A DNA stretch of 64,000 nt, taken from contig MEPP01000014.1 of the NCBI GenBank assembly GCA_001769855.1, positions 1-64,000 of the forward strand, read 5' to 3'. The DNA is from Bdellovibrionales bacterium GWA2_49_15. Its GTDB lineage: Bacteria > Bdellovibrionota > Bacteriovoracia > Bacteriovoracales > Bacteriovoracaceae. The position numbers were made by a program, and so were the translations under genes. Under the pieces are notes generated by a model that was not told the origin of the DNA, made no database searches, and saw only the letters and a list, made by a program, of their open reading frames with translations. Shown in pieces: positions 52,906 to 61,526 of this stretch (its first letter is position 1; the number at the start of each line of letters is the position of its first letter).

Positions 52906-53670
52906 ATGAAAAATGTTATGTTGGTTCTAGCACTGCTTCTCGGTTTGGCCATTACCGGCTGCCAAACTGGTACATACTATCCACCCGCGGATCGTGTTCA
53001 GTCATTTATTAATCTGCTCAATTCTCAGTATTCGTATGATAGTCAATTCTATCTCGTGAAACATCCCTCACAAACTGCCACTGAAGGGTTTGTTGTCGTT
53101 TATAGTAATGACACGGGTTGGGTTGCATACGATATCGCTAATTATCAAACAGGTGATAGCTGGTATACCTACAGTGCCAATGCGCAATTCCAAGAAGTTT
53201 ACGTCTATGACTCTTATACCGATTATTACGGCGAAGTATTCTATGTCGGTGGTGCTTATTACAATGATTACTGGGGATCTTATGCCGGAGAGTTTATTTT
53301 CGAGCAAACAGAGGATGCCTTCAAAGACCTGGAGAAGATTGCCGCGCTCAAGGCCTCTTTTAAAACTGCAAAACTGGGTGAAGCTTTCGCTTCAGATTAC
53401 GGATTGTCAGTTGAACGCGCCACTAAGGTTGCCAAGTTAGTAACTGAGTGGGAGAAAACGGGCAAGAAGCGTGCTCTTACAGAATCAGATGCCAACGCCT
53501 TCACAAAAGAGCTTTTGGGTGTAAATCTGAACGATGCTGAGAAGGCCTACAAAAAGTTAGTCGAAGGCGACAAGCAGTCTTTCCAAGATTTGATGGCAAC
53601 TGCTGCCAAGACAAACGGTACGACACCTGAGCAGATGAATTCCATTGTAAACGAGTTCATGAATCAGTAA
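52906..53670 (+). CDS. Tyrosine-rich lipoprotein of unknown function
   Basis: 254 residues. MKNVMLVLALLLGLAITGC is a lipoprotein signal. Residues about 20-135 are exceptionally rich in tyrosine and aromatic residues (for example DSYTDYYGEVFYVGGAYYNDYWGSY), and the C-terminal part is helical and charged. I recognise no family. The ATG at 52906 follows AAGGGAGA. A strong terminator follows at 53701. The composition suits a surface-exposed or stacking beta-rich domain. The 261 bases upstream hold no clear gene; an inverted repeat at 52776-52784 and 52843-52851 is noted there. Confidence 0.75.
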   Translation: MKNVMLVLALLLGLAITGCQTGTYYPPADRVQSFINLLNSQYSYDSQFYLVKHPSQTATEGFVVVYSNDTGWVAYDIANYQTGDSWYTYSANAQFQEVYVYDSYTDYYGEVFYVGGAYYNDYWGSYAGEFIFEQTEDAFKDLEKIAALKASFKTAKLGEAFASDYGLSVERATKVAKLVTEWEKTGKKRALTESDANAFTKELLGVNLNDAEKAYKKLVEGDKQSFQDLMATAAKTNGTTPEQMNSIVNEFMNQ

Positions 53671-53700
53671 TTTAAGTTTCTAAATTTGAGCAAGTATTGA

Positions 53701-53728
53701 GGGCCGGAAATTTCCGGCCCTTTTTTTT
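53701..53728 (+). terminator. Strong intrinsic terminator of the tyrosine-rich lipoprotein gene
   Basis: GGGCCGGAAATTTCCGGCCC (53701-53720) is a perfect 20-base palindrome followed directly by eight T residues. The run of T lies on the plus strand only. Confidence 0.95.
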
Positions 53729-54637
53729 CTAGAAGAGCAGATTATAAATGATTGACGCCAAATAGCGCTGGCCCTTCTGTGAAAGATTGTCAAAGAGCGG
53801 ATTGTACTCATAAATTCCAAAAATTTTAAATGTCGCCGGGGATAGCTTAAAAGCATCAAGCATGCATCGAAGTTCTGTTTTTTGTAGGCCGTCAGGATTT
53901 ACCGCGCTAACCGCTTCCATCACGCTGGAATCAAGGGCATCAGCATCGAGTGAAAAAACAGCAATGTCACATTGTTCAAAATATTTTTTAAAGGGCTCGG
54001 CCTGCTCGATCTTGATATTGTTGTGCCAGCATAACTGCATCTGTCCCTTACCCATTGGGGTAAAATTTGTGGGAGGATTGGAGTAGGGATGAATTCCATA
54101 CTGGTACAAGGTGAATGGATTCCTGGCCTGGTTGGCAAACTGTCGAAAGGGAGTTCCGGAATGGGCCCAGGTATCGATCCGGGTATCAGAATGGGCATCG
54201 ACATTGAAAATAGTTAATCGTTCCTGGATTGAGTCGAGGGCCCGGAGCAGAGGATAGATGTGGTCATGACCCCCACCAAGATGGACGAGCGGAGTTCTGG
54301 CCTTTTGCAACTGAGGAAGTATGGCCAGCCATTTTTGATAAGAGTGTTCTTGGTTGAGGTCAAAATTATCTTTGGAAGTACATAGCTCGTCTGTTTGAAA
54401 ACAGTAATCCCCGACCGGGGCAATGAGACCTTTGAAAGAATTGATGAGGGCCAGAGGAGCGAAGGAGGAACCTCGTCGCCCGCCATTTCTAACCACACCT
54501 TCATCGCAACTTGAAGTCAGAATGTTAAATACTCTGCCGGCCTTGTTTTCGTGTTGCTTGAATTTTGGACCTAATCTTAAGTCAGCCCGGGCCTTCAATT
54601 CCCGAGCGATGGAGTCGGTTGTCTTTTGGTGATTCAT
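53729..54637 (-). CDS. Ureohydrolase (arginase/agmatinase/formiminoglutamase family)
   Basis: 302 residues. The binuclear-manganese ligands are visible: GGGHDHIYP, NVDAHSDTR and FSLDADALD, with the following SAVNPDGL as the usual S-x-P-G-L region. It hydrolyses a guanidino or formimino group; SCDEGVVRNGGRRGSSFAP is closer to formiminoglutamase (HutG) or related proteins than to classic arginase, but no hut genes are nearby. The gene is single, flanked by a terminator and a divergent promoter. The Shine-Dalgarno of the ATG at 54637 is weak. Confidence 0.87.
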   Translation of the reverse strand: MNHQKTTDSIARELKARADLRLGPKFKQHENKAGRVFNILTSSCDEGVVRNGGRRGSSFAPLALINSFKGLIAPVGDYCFQTDELCTSKDNFDLNQEHSYQKWLAILPQLQKARTPLVHLGGGHDHIYPLLRALDSIQERLTIFNVDAHSDTRIDTWAHSGTPFRQFANQARNPFTLYQYGIHPYSNPPTNFTPMGKGQMQLCWHNNIKIEQAEPFKKYFEQCDIAVFSLDADALDSSVMEAVSAVNPDGLQKTELRCMLDAFKLSPATFKIFGIYEYNPLFDNLSQKGQRYLASIIYNLLF

Positions 54638-54691
54638 ACATTTACTCGAGTAGAATTTTGATTAGTACGGATCTGCCTATTATAGGGTTCT

Positions 54692-54720
54692 TTGACGAGA
54701 ACAACAATAATCGTTAGACT
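54692..54720 (+). promoter_or_regulatory. Sigma-70 promoter of the GYF_2-domain gene
   Basis: TTGACG (54692-54697) and TAGACT (54715-54720) are 17 bases apart. Transcription would start near 54727, which rules out a start upstream of that point for the next gene. Confidence 0.55.
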
Positions 54721-54762
54721 AAAATAGTGGGCCTTTCGGCTTGCTTCAGGATGATAGTCAGC

Positions 54763-56493
54763 ATGGCGGATCGAGAGTGGTTTATTCAGCAACAAACTGG
54801 CCATCAAGGGCCTTTTTCTGCCGAAGAGGTTTACCGTTATTTTCATGAAGGTCGAGTTCGTCCCGAATCTCTTATGTGGAAAGAGGGATTGAGTGACTGG
54901 ATGCCTCTCAAAAATTGTCGTGAGATCGCCCATGCACTTGATTTTAATCTTCAAAGTGAGAAGCTACCGAAACCTTTGCCCCCCGATGCTTTAGATTTGT
55001 TGAAAAATGAAATAGAGATGAAACGGCTGAAGTTGAGGCAAGCTCGCCCGCAGCTGCATCAGGTGGATGAACTTCCTCCACTCCCTGTGGCACCTTCCCG
55101 ATCAAAAGATCGTTCGCATCTCTCCACTGGTGAGGGACCTTTCGGCGAATGGGATCAGATTGCCCGTAATTTCACTCCCAATCCGGCGCTGGAGAAATTG
55201 CGTCCCGAGGCCCATGAATTTGAATTTAAAAAAACAACAAAGGTGGAGCGGGCCAGTGAACCGGAGCCAGAGCAAGAATCTATCAAGGAAACAATAAAGG
55301 ACTGGAAGGAATTTTCGGGACCGATCTATGAATCGACGCCACAAAAAATAAGTTTATGGGATCAAAAAAAACCAGCCGATGGAGAAACTCAGCCAACCGA
55401 GCGTCCAAAGAAGAGGCATTATGGCCGAGCGATGAGTCTGGTGGTTGTGCTGGCCGTCGCTGCGGTGTTTGTCAAAGTTCCCGAATTACGCATGTTGGGA
55501 AGTGCGGTTCCCTCCAAAGAAGCCCGGCTTTTGCAGCAGGATTTCGCTAAGCTTCAGCCAGCAAAATCGGCACGTTTTGATAAAGTTTTTTCCAACACGA
55601 TAATCGACAGGCCCAAATTTAACCTTGCGATGACCGATGATGGTGCGAATATTTGGTTAGCTGTCAGCGCGCGGACATCTTATCGATTTGAACTCGGCCT
55701 TCGAAGTGTTCCTGAGCGTGTCATGGGTGGTCAGTCGATTCAGTTTAGTACCGTTGGCCAAATTCATGACGGTTTGGCGATCATTCCGACGAAAACTTTA
55801 TCTTTTCGGGAAGGAAAGCAGATCGAAGCCGGCCTCTATGAGGTAACTTTGCGGGCATCACGCGCCGATAATAGGGCGCGGTGGTTGCAAGTCCTAAACG
55901 AGAATACCTATACCAAGAGCATTATCGCAGGTCTGTCATCTTATATTTACCCTCTAGAGATCAGCATCGGCCCTGAAAAAATTCTGCTCTCCTCAGGCGA
56001 CGAAAGAGAAGCAGCGACACAGATTGAAGCTTACCTTGCCCAGATGAAAGAGAACAAGCGGCGTCCTCTACTTGAGCAACAGCAAAATGTCCTTACCCTG
56101 CAGTCACTGCTTTTCAAGCTCGGGGACCTCATGCATCAGTATAGAGAGCAGGGAGCTGTCGGGAAGTCCGCTTATATTCGAAGCTATGCCAAGGAGGTTG
56201 CTCCCGCACTTCAAGTCTTGGCCGTGCCCACCACTCCGAAGGTCCAAGTTCTCGATGCCGCCGCTGGAGATCCCGATTTGGCAATCCCCGGTCCCATCAT
56301 TTGGAGTGTGACAGATACAGCGGAACTCGCAAAAAAACTTGCCTCCCTTTCCGTGCAATTTGTGGATTCTCTTAATGCAAAAAAACAACGCTCGGTAAAA
56401 TCACCAGTTCCCGAAAAAACGCTCGATGATCTATCCGTTCAGTTGACCACCAAGGCAGAGATGCTGGAGCAAGAGCTGACCGCTCTTAAGTAG
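54763..56493 (+). CDS. GYF_2-domain protein with a single membrane helix
   Basis: 576 residues. Residues about 4-60 form a GYF_2 (DUF4339) domain: WFIQQQTGHQGPFSAEEVYRYFHEGRV and SLMWKEGLSDWMPL. A charged, disordered region (about 65-220) leads to one membrane helix (about 226-243, SLVVVLAVAAVFVKVPEL). The C-terminal 330 residues are predicted outside the cytoplasm and end in a coiled coil. GYF_2 domains bind proline-rich or envelope-associated partners. The ATG at 54763 is chosen because of promoter position; ATG 54751 is an alternative. The gene overlaps the opposing MBL gene by eight bases. Confidence 0.75.
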   Translation: MADREWFIQQQTGHQGPFSAEEVYRYFHEGRVRPESLMWKEGLSDWMPLKNCREIAHALDFNLQSEKLPKPLPPDALDLLKNEIEMKRLKLRQARPQLHQVDELPPLPVAPSRSKDRSHLSTGEGPFGEWDQIARNFTPNPALEKLRPEAHEFEFKKTTKVERASEPEPEQESIKETIKDWKEFSGPIYESTPQKISLWDQKKPADGETQPTERPKKRHYGRAMSLVVVLAVAAVFVKVPELRMLGSAVPSKEARLLQQDFAKLQPAKSARFDKVFSNTIIDRPKFNLAMTDDGANIWLAVSARTSYRFELGLRSVPERVMGGQSIQFSTVGQIHDGLAIIPTKTLSFREGKQIEAGLYEVTLRASRADNRARWLQVLNENTYTKSIIAGLSSYIYPLEISIGPEKILLSSGDEREAATQIEAYLAQMKENKRRPLLEQQQNVLTLQSLLFKLGDLMHQYREQGAVGKSAYIRSYAKEVAPALQVLAVPTTPKVQVLDAAAGDPDLAIPGPIIWSVTDTAELAKKLASLSVQFVDSLNAKKQRSVKSPVPEKTLDDLSVQLTTKAEMLEQELTALK

Positions 56494-57379
56494 CTGGGAT
56501 AGAGCAGGCACCTGGACTGGGCTGCTGAAAAGTTTTTTGAGCAGAAAATTGGTCCCGCGCCTTATCATAAGTGACAACCGCGCCCCAAGAATCGGGGTCA
56601 TGTTCAAACAAAATCGTCAGTTTTTTTTCAACGCAAAAAAGCAAGAGCTGACGCTTATCAACGGCCGAGGTTCCAGGTGCCATATCATAGGCCATGATCC
56701 AGGGAACATGAATGTGATGGGCGGTGGGAACCAGGTCGGCCATATAAAAATAGTGTGAGTCAAAGGGATGCATGAGATGCGGGGTATGTCCCATGCTGGT
56801 TCTAAATTGCAGCTGGTAATCACCATCGGTGAGGATAATGCCGGAAGTTCCTTCGTGCCAGTGCACCAGGCCTCTGGCTTCATGGTCCTGAATCACGGGA
56901 ACAAAATAGTTCTGGTGAAAAGAACCTGCGTCACGTTCCGTTGGATTCAGGGCATAGGCGTAATGTTGACGATGGAGATGCAAGCGGCTCTTGGGAAATC
57001 TTGAGCAAATCGTTTTTCCTTGTGCCATCTGGGTAAGGCCCCCAGTGTGATCGAAGTGGAGGTGGGAGATAACCACGTCGGTAATGTCTTCAGGAGTAAG
57101 GCCCTCTGCTTCCAGGAGGGCCGTTTTTATGGGATCAGGACCTCCCACCACGGTGAAGCGGTCATCAAACTTGGCCCCATGATAATCGCCAACACCAGTA
57201 TCGACTAAAATAACCTTGCTGGGAGTCTTAATTAGCCATAAGCGCAAGGCCAGATTGATGCGGTTGTCTGGATCGGGGGGAGCGACTTTTTGCCACAGTG
57301 GCCTTGGGATAATGCCAAACATGGCCCCGCCATCGAGTCGAAAGGTTCCAGGTCGAACAACAAAGTATTTTACTTCCAT
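56486..57379 (-). CDS. Metallo-beta-lactamase-fold hydrolase (lactonase-like)
   Basis: 297 residues. SHLHFDHTGG is the HxHxDH metal site, and later histidines and an aspartate (GHTPHL, DLVP) complete the usual binuclear zinc set. The overall layout, with LALRLWLIKTPSKVILVDTGVG at the start, resembles the YtnP/AiiA-like quorum-quenching lactonase group, although many members have unknown substrates. The ATG at 57379 follows GAGGGATTAAAG; the frame extends 46 codons upstream without family similarity. It diverges from sucC. Confidence 0.85.
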   Translation of the reverse strand: MEVKYFVVRPGTFRLDGGAMFGIIPRPLWQKVAPPDPDNRINLALRLWLIKTPSKVILVDTGVGDYHGAKFDDRFTVVGGPDPIKTALLEAEGLTPEDITDVVISHLHFDHTGGLTQMAQGKTICSRFPKSRLHLHRQHYAYALNPTERDAGSFHQNYFVPVIQDHEARGLVHWHEGTSGIILTDGDYQLQFRTSMGHTPHLMHPFDSHYFYMADLVPTAHHIHVPWIMAYDMAPGTSAVDKRQLLLFCVEKKLTILFEHDPDSWGAVVTYDKARDQFSAQKTFQQPSPGACSIPAT

Positions 57380-57535
57380 CTTTAATCCCTCAAAAAAAAG
57401 TGTAACTATTTTTTTTTGTTTGGCCACTATACATATCTTCAGTGACCTTAGCGGTTGTTTTTTAAGGCGAACTCCATTAATCTTTTTGCCATAGAAATAT
57501 TTTATGTAGGTTCGCACTCAGTTGAGGAGTTCAAT

Positions 57536-58705
57536 ATGAATGTTCATGAGTATCAGGCCAAAGACCTAATGAGGAAATTTGGCATTAAAGTGTTGCGTGG
57601 AAAAGTTGCAAAATCCATCAGTGAGGCAGTTGATGGTGCCAAGTCTCTTGGTGGCAATATATGGGTGGTTAAGGCACAGATCCACGCCGGCGGGCGTGGC
57701 AAGGCGGGCGGAGTAAAGTTGGCCAAGAGCTTAGATGAAGTGAAGCTTCATGCTGAGGCAATTTTAGGAAAGACTTTAGTGACCCATCAAACCGGGCCGG
57801 AAGGTAAAAAGGTCCAAACTCTTCTGATTGAGGAAGGATGTAAAATCGAGCACGAGTACTATGTGGGAATTGTTCTCGATCGTAACAAGGGGAAGCTGTC
57901 TTTCATTGCTTCCGCCGAAGGTGGCGTTGAGATTGAGAAGGTGGCTGCAGAAACTCCCGATAAAATTATTAAAGTTACCATTGATCCAGCTTCCGGCTAC
58001 TCGCCTTATATCGGAAGAAAATTGGCTTTTGCGATGGGCATGAAAGGCGATGTGGTGAAGGACGCCATGACTTTTTTTGAAGGTCTTTACAAGCTTTATG
58101 TGGCCTGTGACTGTACTGCTGCCGAGATTAATCCCTTAGTCGTAACCGCGACAGGCGAAGTTTTGGCCCTCGATGCCAAACTTAACTTTGATGATAATGC
58201 CCTTTTCCGTCATCCCGACATTGAAGCCCTGCGCGATATGAGTGAGGAATCCAAAGAAGAGCTGGAGGCGCATGAAGCCAATCTCTCTTACATCAGTCTT
58301 GATGGTAATATTGGCTGCCTCGTTAACGGGGCCGGTTTGGCCATGGGAACGATGGATATTATCAAATTGCATGGAGGTTCGCCCGCCAACTTTTTAGATG
58401 TGGGCGGCGGAGCTACCAAGGAAACCGTTGAGAAAGCGTTTGCGATTATTTTAAGAGACCCGAAGGTCAAAGCCATTTTGGTCAATATCTTTGGTGGCAT
58501 CATGAAGTGTGACATTATCGCCGAGGGTATCGTGGGGGCCGCTCGCTCACTGGGTATCAAGGTTCCTCTGGTCGTAAGATTGGAAGGCACTAATGTTGCT
58601 CTCGGGAAAAAGCTTTTAAGTGAATCAAATCTTCAGATCATTGCCGCCGACGACTTAAGTGATGCGGCCAAAAAAGTGGTTGAGGCCACAAAAGGAAGGA
58701 GGTAG
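57536..58705 (+). CDS. sucC: Succinyl-CoA synthetase, beta subunit
   Basis: 389 residues, the normal length. [19 protein letters not shown] and [20 protein letters not shown] are the N-terminal ATP-grasp motifs; [21 protein letters not shown] and [17 protein letters not shown] lie in the C-terminal flavodoxin-like domain. With SucD it converts succinyl-CoA to succinate while making ATP or GTP in the TCA cycle. The ATG at 57536 follows TTGAGGAG. sucD starts three bases after its stop. Confidence 0.97.
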   Translation: MNVHEYQAKDLMRKFGIKVLRGKVAKSISEAVDGAKSLGGNIWVVKAQIHAGGRGKAGGVKLAKSLDEVKLHAEAILGKTLVTHQTGPEGKKVQTLLIEEGCKIEHEYYVGIVLDRNKGKLSFIASAEGGVEIEKVAAETPDKIIKVTIDPASGYSPYIGRKLAFAMGMKGDVVKDAMTFFEGLYKLYVACDCTAAEINPLVVTATGEVLALDAKLNFDDNALFRHPDIEALRDMSEESKEELEAHEANLSYISLDGNIGCLVNGAGLAMGTMDIIKLHGGSPANFLDVGGGATKETVEKAFAIILRDPKVKAILVNIFGGIMKCDIIAEGIVGAARSLGIKVPLVVRLEGTNVALGKKLLSESNLQIIAADDLSDAAKKVVEATKGRR

Positions 58706-58708
58706 TCC

Positions 58709-59584
58709 ATGGCCATTTTAGTAGGTAGAGACACAAAGTTGATTACCATCGGATATACCGGAAAACAGGGTACGTTTCATTCCCTTCAGAGTCGCGATTA
58801 TGGAACCCAATTTTTTGGGGGAGTGACTCCCGGAAAAGGCGGAACAACCCATGAAGGGTATCCCGTGTTCAATACCACCCATGAGGCCGTGAATAAAACG
58901 GGTGCCAACGCGGCCATGATTTTTGTACCACCGCAGGCCGCCGCAGATGCCATTTTGGAGTGTGTAGATTCCAACATTGCGCTGGTTGTGTGTATCACAG
59001 AGGGAATTCCCATCCTCGATATGGTGAAGGTGCGTAAGGCCATGATGGGCTCAAAGTCACGTTTAATTGGCCCTAACTGCCCGGGTATCATTACCCCAGG
59101 CGAATGCAAGATTGGGATTATGCCCGGTCATATTCATATGCCTGGTAAGGTCGGCGTTATCTCAAGGTCGGGAACCTTGACCTATGAAGCTGTGTATCAA
59201 CTGACCCAAAGGGAAATCGGTCAATCCACCTGCGTGGGGATTGGTGGCGACCCCGTTAACGGAACAAATTTTATCGACGTCCTAGAGCTATTCCAAAAAG
59301 ATCCTGACACCGAAGCCGTTATTATGATCGGTGAGATTGGAGGCCAAGCTGAGGTTGATGCTGCTCGCTGGATTCAGAAGAATATGACCAAGCCAGTGGT
59401 GAGCTTCATCGCGGGTGCATCGGCCCCCAAGGGCAAGCGCATGGGCCATGCGGGTGCCATTATTTCGGGAGGGGATGATACCGCCGAGGCAAAATTTAAA
59501 ATCCTTGAGCAGTGTGGGGTAACGATATCCCGTTCTCCGGCAGAGCTGGGGGCCAAGATGGAAAGCGTGTTAAATCGTCGATAA
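58709..59584 (+). CDS. sucD: Succinyl-CoA synthetase, alpha subunit
   Basis: 291 residues. [31 protein letters not shown] binds CoA (shortened: GKQGTFH), and GHAGAII contains the phosphorylated histidine. [18 protein letters not shown] is also typical. AAGGAGG seven bases upstream lies in the end of sucC. Followed by ndk about 100 bases later; nucleoside-diphosphate kinase commonly neighbours succinyl-CoA synthetase and can exchange GTP and ATP. Confidence 0.97.
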   Translation: MAILVGRDTKLITIGYTGKQGTFHSLQSRDYGTQFFGGVTPGKGGTTHEGYPVFNTTHEAVNKTGANAAMIFVPPQAAADAILECVDSNIALVVCITEGIPILDMVKVRKAMMGSKSRLIGPNCPGIITPGECKIGIMPGHIHMPGKVGVISRSGTLTYEAVYQLTQREIGQSTCVGIGGDPVNGTNFIDVLELFQKDPDTEAVIMIGEIGGQAEVDAARWIQKNMTKPVVSFIAGASAPKGKRMGHAGAIISGGDDTAEAKFKILEQCGVTISRSPAELGAKMESVLNRR

Positions 59585-59687
59585 GCATGCCTGTCCATAA
59601 ATTAAACTTGCACGAACGGGATTATTTGATTAATTTCGCGGCAACAGTTTTAGATGAATCTATTGATCAAAGGTGAGGAGAAAAATT

Positions 59688-60116
59688 ATGACGGCTGAAC
59701 GGACTCTTTCAATTATAAAACCTAACGCGGTAGTTGATAATCACATCGGCAATATTGTGGCCCGTTTTGAAAAAGAGGGGTTGCGCATTGCGGGGATGAA
59801 GCTTGTGAGACTGTCTAAGGAGAAGGCCGAAGGTTTCTATATTGAGCATAGAGAAAGGCCGTTCTTCGGATCTTTGGTAGGATTTATGACATCGGCCCCT
59901 GTGGTCCTGATGATTCTCGAAGGGCCTAACGCCGTTGAGAAAAACCGACAAATTATGGGTTCAACCAATCCTGCAGAAGCGAAAGAGGGGACCTTGAGAA
60001 AGCTTTATGCCAAGTCGATTGAAGCCAATGCTGTTCACGGCTCTGATTCACCCACCTCAGCTGAACGGGAAATCAACTATTTCTTTGACAAAAACGAGAT
60101 TTTTAGTCGGTTTTAA
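59688..60116 (+). CDS. ndk: Nucleoside diphosphate kinase
   Basis: 142 residues. [23 protein letters not shown] at the N-terminus, GLRIAGMKL, and [20 protein letters not shown] with the phospho-histidine in the AVHGSD motif identify Ndk. It equalises nucleoside triphosphate pools. GGTGAGGAG precedes the ATG at 59688; five extra codons upstream lack a ribosome-binding site. A promoter for the next gene starts 24 bases after the stop. Confidence 0.97.
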   Translation: MTAERTLSIIKPNAVVDNHIGNIVARFEKEGLRIAGMKLVRLSKEKAEGFYIEHRERPFFGSLVGFMTSAPVVLMILEGPNAVEKNRQIMGSTNPAEAKEGTLRKLYAKSIEANAVHGSDSPTSAEREINYFFDKNEIFSRF

Positions 60117-60139
60117 CCAATTGTTCTCCGAGTGATATT

Positions 60140-60169
60140 TTGACGGATGACAATGTCCTTTGTTATAAT
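60140..60169 (+). promoter_or_regulatory. Strong sigma-70 promoter
   Basis: TTGACG (60140-60145) and a consensus TATAAT (60164-60169) are 18 bases apart, before the exported-protein gene at 60219. The leader contains the small inverted repeat GGCAC/GTGCC (60187-60201). Confidence 0.75.
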
Positions 60170-60218
60170 CGGGCCCTTTTACGTCCGGCACGGCTAGTGC
60201 CATTCACGGAGGGACCTG

Positions 60219-60863
60219 ATGTTGATAAAGCTTGGCTTATTTGTCAGCTTGCTCGTGGGATGTTTAAACTTTGCTTGGGCCGAGGTTCCATCTTTTCCTG
60301 CGAACTGTTTCCAAGGTAAAAATTATTGCTCACGATCCCGGGTGACGAATGATCAGGACGAACGCCGGATTATTCGTCTCGAAATTTTTGCTCAAATCTC
60401 TAAGGCGAAATTTGCTAATTATGAAGAGCTAAGAGATCTCTATTTTCGCTTCGAAGATTGGCCAACTTATGCTGCTCGTTCTGTTTCCATCTTATTTACC
60501 GATTCAGCTCGACAACGGGGTCCCGAGCCGGAAGCTGCCACTCGGCATTTCGCCCACTACAAGACAAGGGCACCATGGCCATTGTCCTATACTGAGGTCA
60601 TAGACCTTCTTGAGTACCAAATGCTTGCCAGTACCTCGCCTGAAGTCTTTGCGGCAGAATTTTCGCAAGTGGCTGATTTTACAAGCAGGAAAGGGCTAAA
60701 ATACAACACCGGGCAGTTGCATATTCTAGATAATCAAGCGGATCACTGGTTGATCTATTTTTATTCGGATGTAATTCCTGCAGGTGAAATTTTACCGCGT
60801 GTTGCGGCGCCGTATATTTTGCGGCCGATGGAAGATATTTTGCGAGGGATGTTTGCGCTGTAA
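60219..60863 (+). CDS. Exported protein of unknown function
   Basis: 214 residues with a signal peptide (about 1-21, cleavage near AWA-EV) and one probable disulfide (ANCFQGKNYCS). No family recognised. The mature part mixes charged helices and strands and contains LHILDNQADHWLIYFYSDVIPAG, which suggests a START- or lipocalin-like beta sheet only by pattern. The ATG at 60219 follows GGAGGGACC. It is served by the promoter at 60140. Confidence 0.7.
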   Translation: MLIKLGLFVSLLVGCLNFAWAEVPSFPANCFQGKNYCSRSRVTNDQDERRIIRLEIFAQISKAKFANYEELRDLYFRFEDWPTYAARSVSILFTDSARQRGPEPEAATRHFAHYKTRAPWPLSYTEVIDLLEYQMLASTSPEVFAAEFSQVADFTSRKGLKYNTGQLHILDNQADHWLIYFYSDVIPAGEILPRVAAPYILRPMEDILRGMFAL

Positions 60864-60881
60864 ACAAATATAATTTATTAT
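60853..60881 (+). promoter_or_regulatory. Possible promoter and palindrome upstream of the CdnL-like gene
   Basis: TTGCGC (60853-60858) and TATTAT (60876-60881) are 17 bases apart. The same stretch contains the inverted repeat GTAAACA (60860-60866) / TGTTTAC (60884-60890) spanning the -10 box, which could be a repressor site or a weak hairpin after the preceding gene. Confidence 0.4.
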
Positions 60882-60957
60882 AATGTTTACCACGCTCCTT
60901 GAAGGTTACGATGCTTCGCGCTATAAAAGGGAGCGAATTGAATTAGGGGAAACATAC

Positions 60958-61443
60958 ATGATGTCAAGAAGCTTTCAGATTGGAGATTATGCAGTTTGTC
61001 CTGGCCACGGGGTAGGTCAAATCTGCGACATTGAGGAACGCGACCTCGGTGGTGATAAAAAAAATTATTTCATCGTCAAAATTCTGGCCAATGGCATGAC
61101 CATCATGGTGCCGGTGGATTCGGAGGTGGGTATTCGATCTCTCGTTGGCCAAGGTGAAATTGAAGAGGTCTACGGACTTCTTAACAACCACGATGTTCAA
61201 GTAGACAATTCAACCTGGAACAGGCGTTATCGTGAATATATGGCCAAGATTAAAACCGGCTCTCTGCTGGAAATTGCCGATGTGCTACGAGCTTTATTTC
61301 TTCTGAAATATCGTAAAAATTTGAGTTTTGGCGAAAAGAAGATGCTCGATCAATGTAAAGGCCTCCTGGCCCAAGAAATTGCCCTTTCCAATGGTGCAGG
61401 GGTGAGAGAAATCGAAGTTAAAATCGATTCATACTTCAATTAA
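60958..61443 (+). CDS. cdnL: CarD/CdnL-family RNA polymerase-binding regulator
   Basis: 161 residues, typical of CdnL. FQIGDYAVCPGHGVGQICDIEE is the Tudor-like RNA-polymerase-beta-binding domain, and the helical C-terminal half with RYREYMAKIKTGSLLEIADVLRALF is the family DNA-contact domain. CdnL/CarD proteins stabilise open promoter complexes, notably at rRNA promoters in Myxococcus and mycobacteria. The start is ATG 60958 with AGGGGA seven bases upstream; the following ATG is possible. It is followed by gltX. Confidence 0.9.
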   Translation: MMSRSFQIGDYAVCPGHGVGQICDIEERDLGGDKKNYFIVKILANGMTIMVPVDSEVGIRSLVGQGEIEEVYGLLNNHDVQVDNSTWNRRYREYMAKIKTGSLLEIADVLRALFLLKYRKNLSFGEKKMLDQCKGLLAQEIALSNGAGVREIEVKIDSYFN

Positions 61444-61526
61444 ATTTTGCTTCCCTCGCTTTGATTTCTAAAGCCCATTCTTCGTGCTAACATCACATCT
61501 CTATTGGGTCAGCTAAGGAGATGTTT

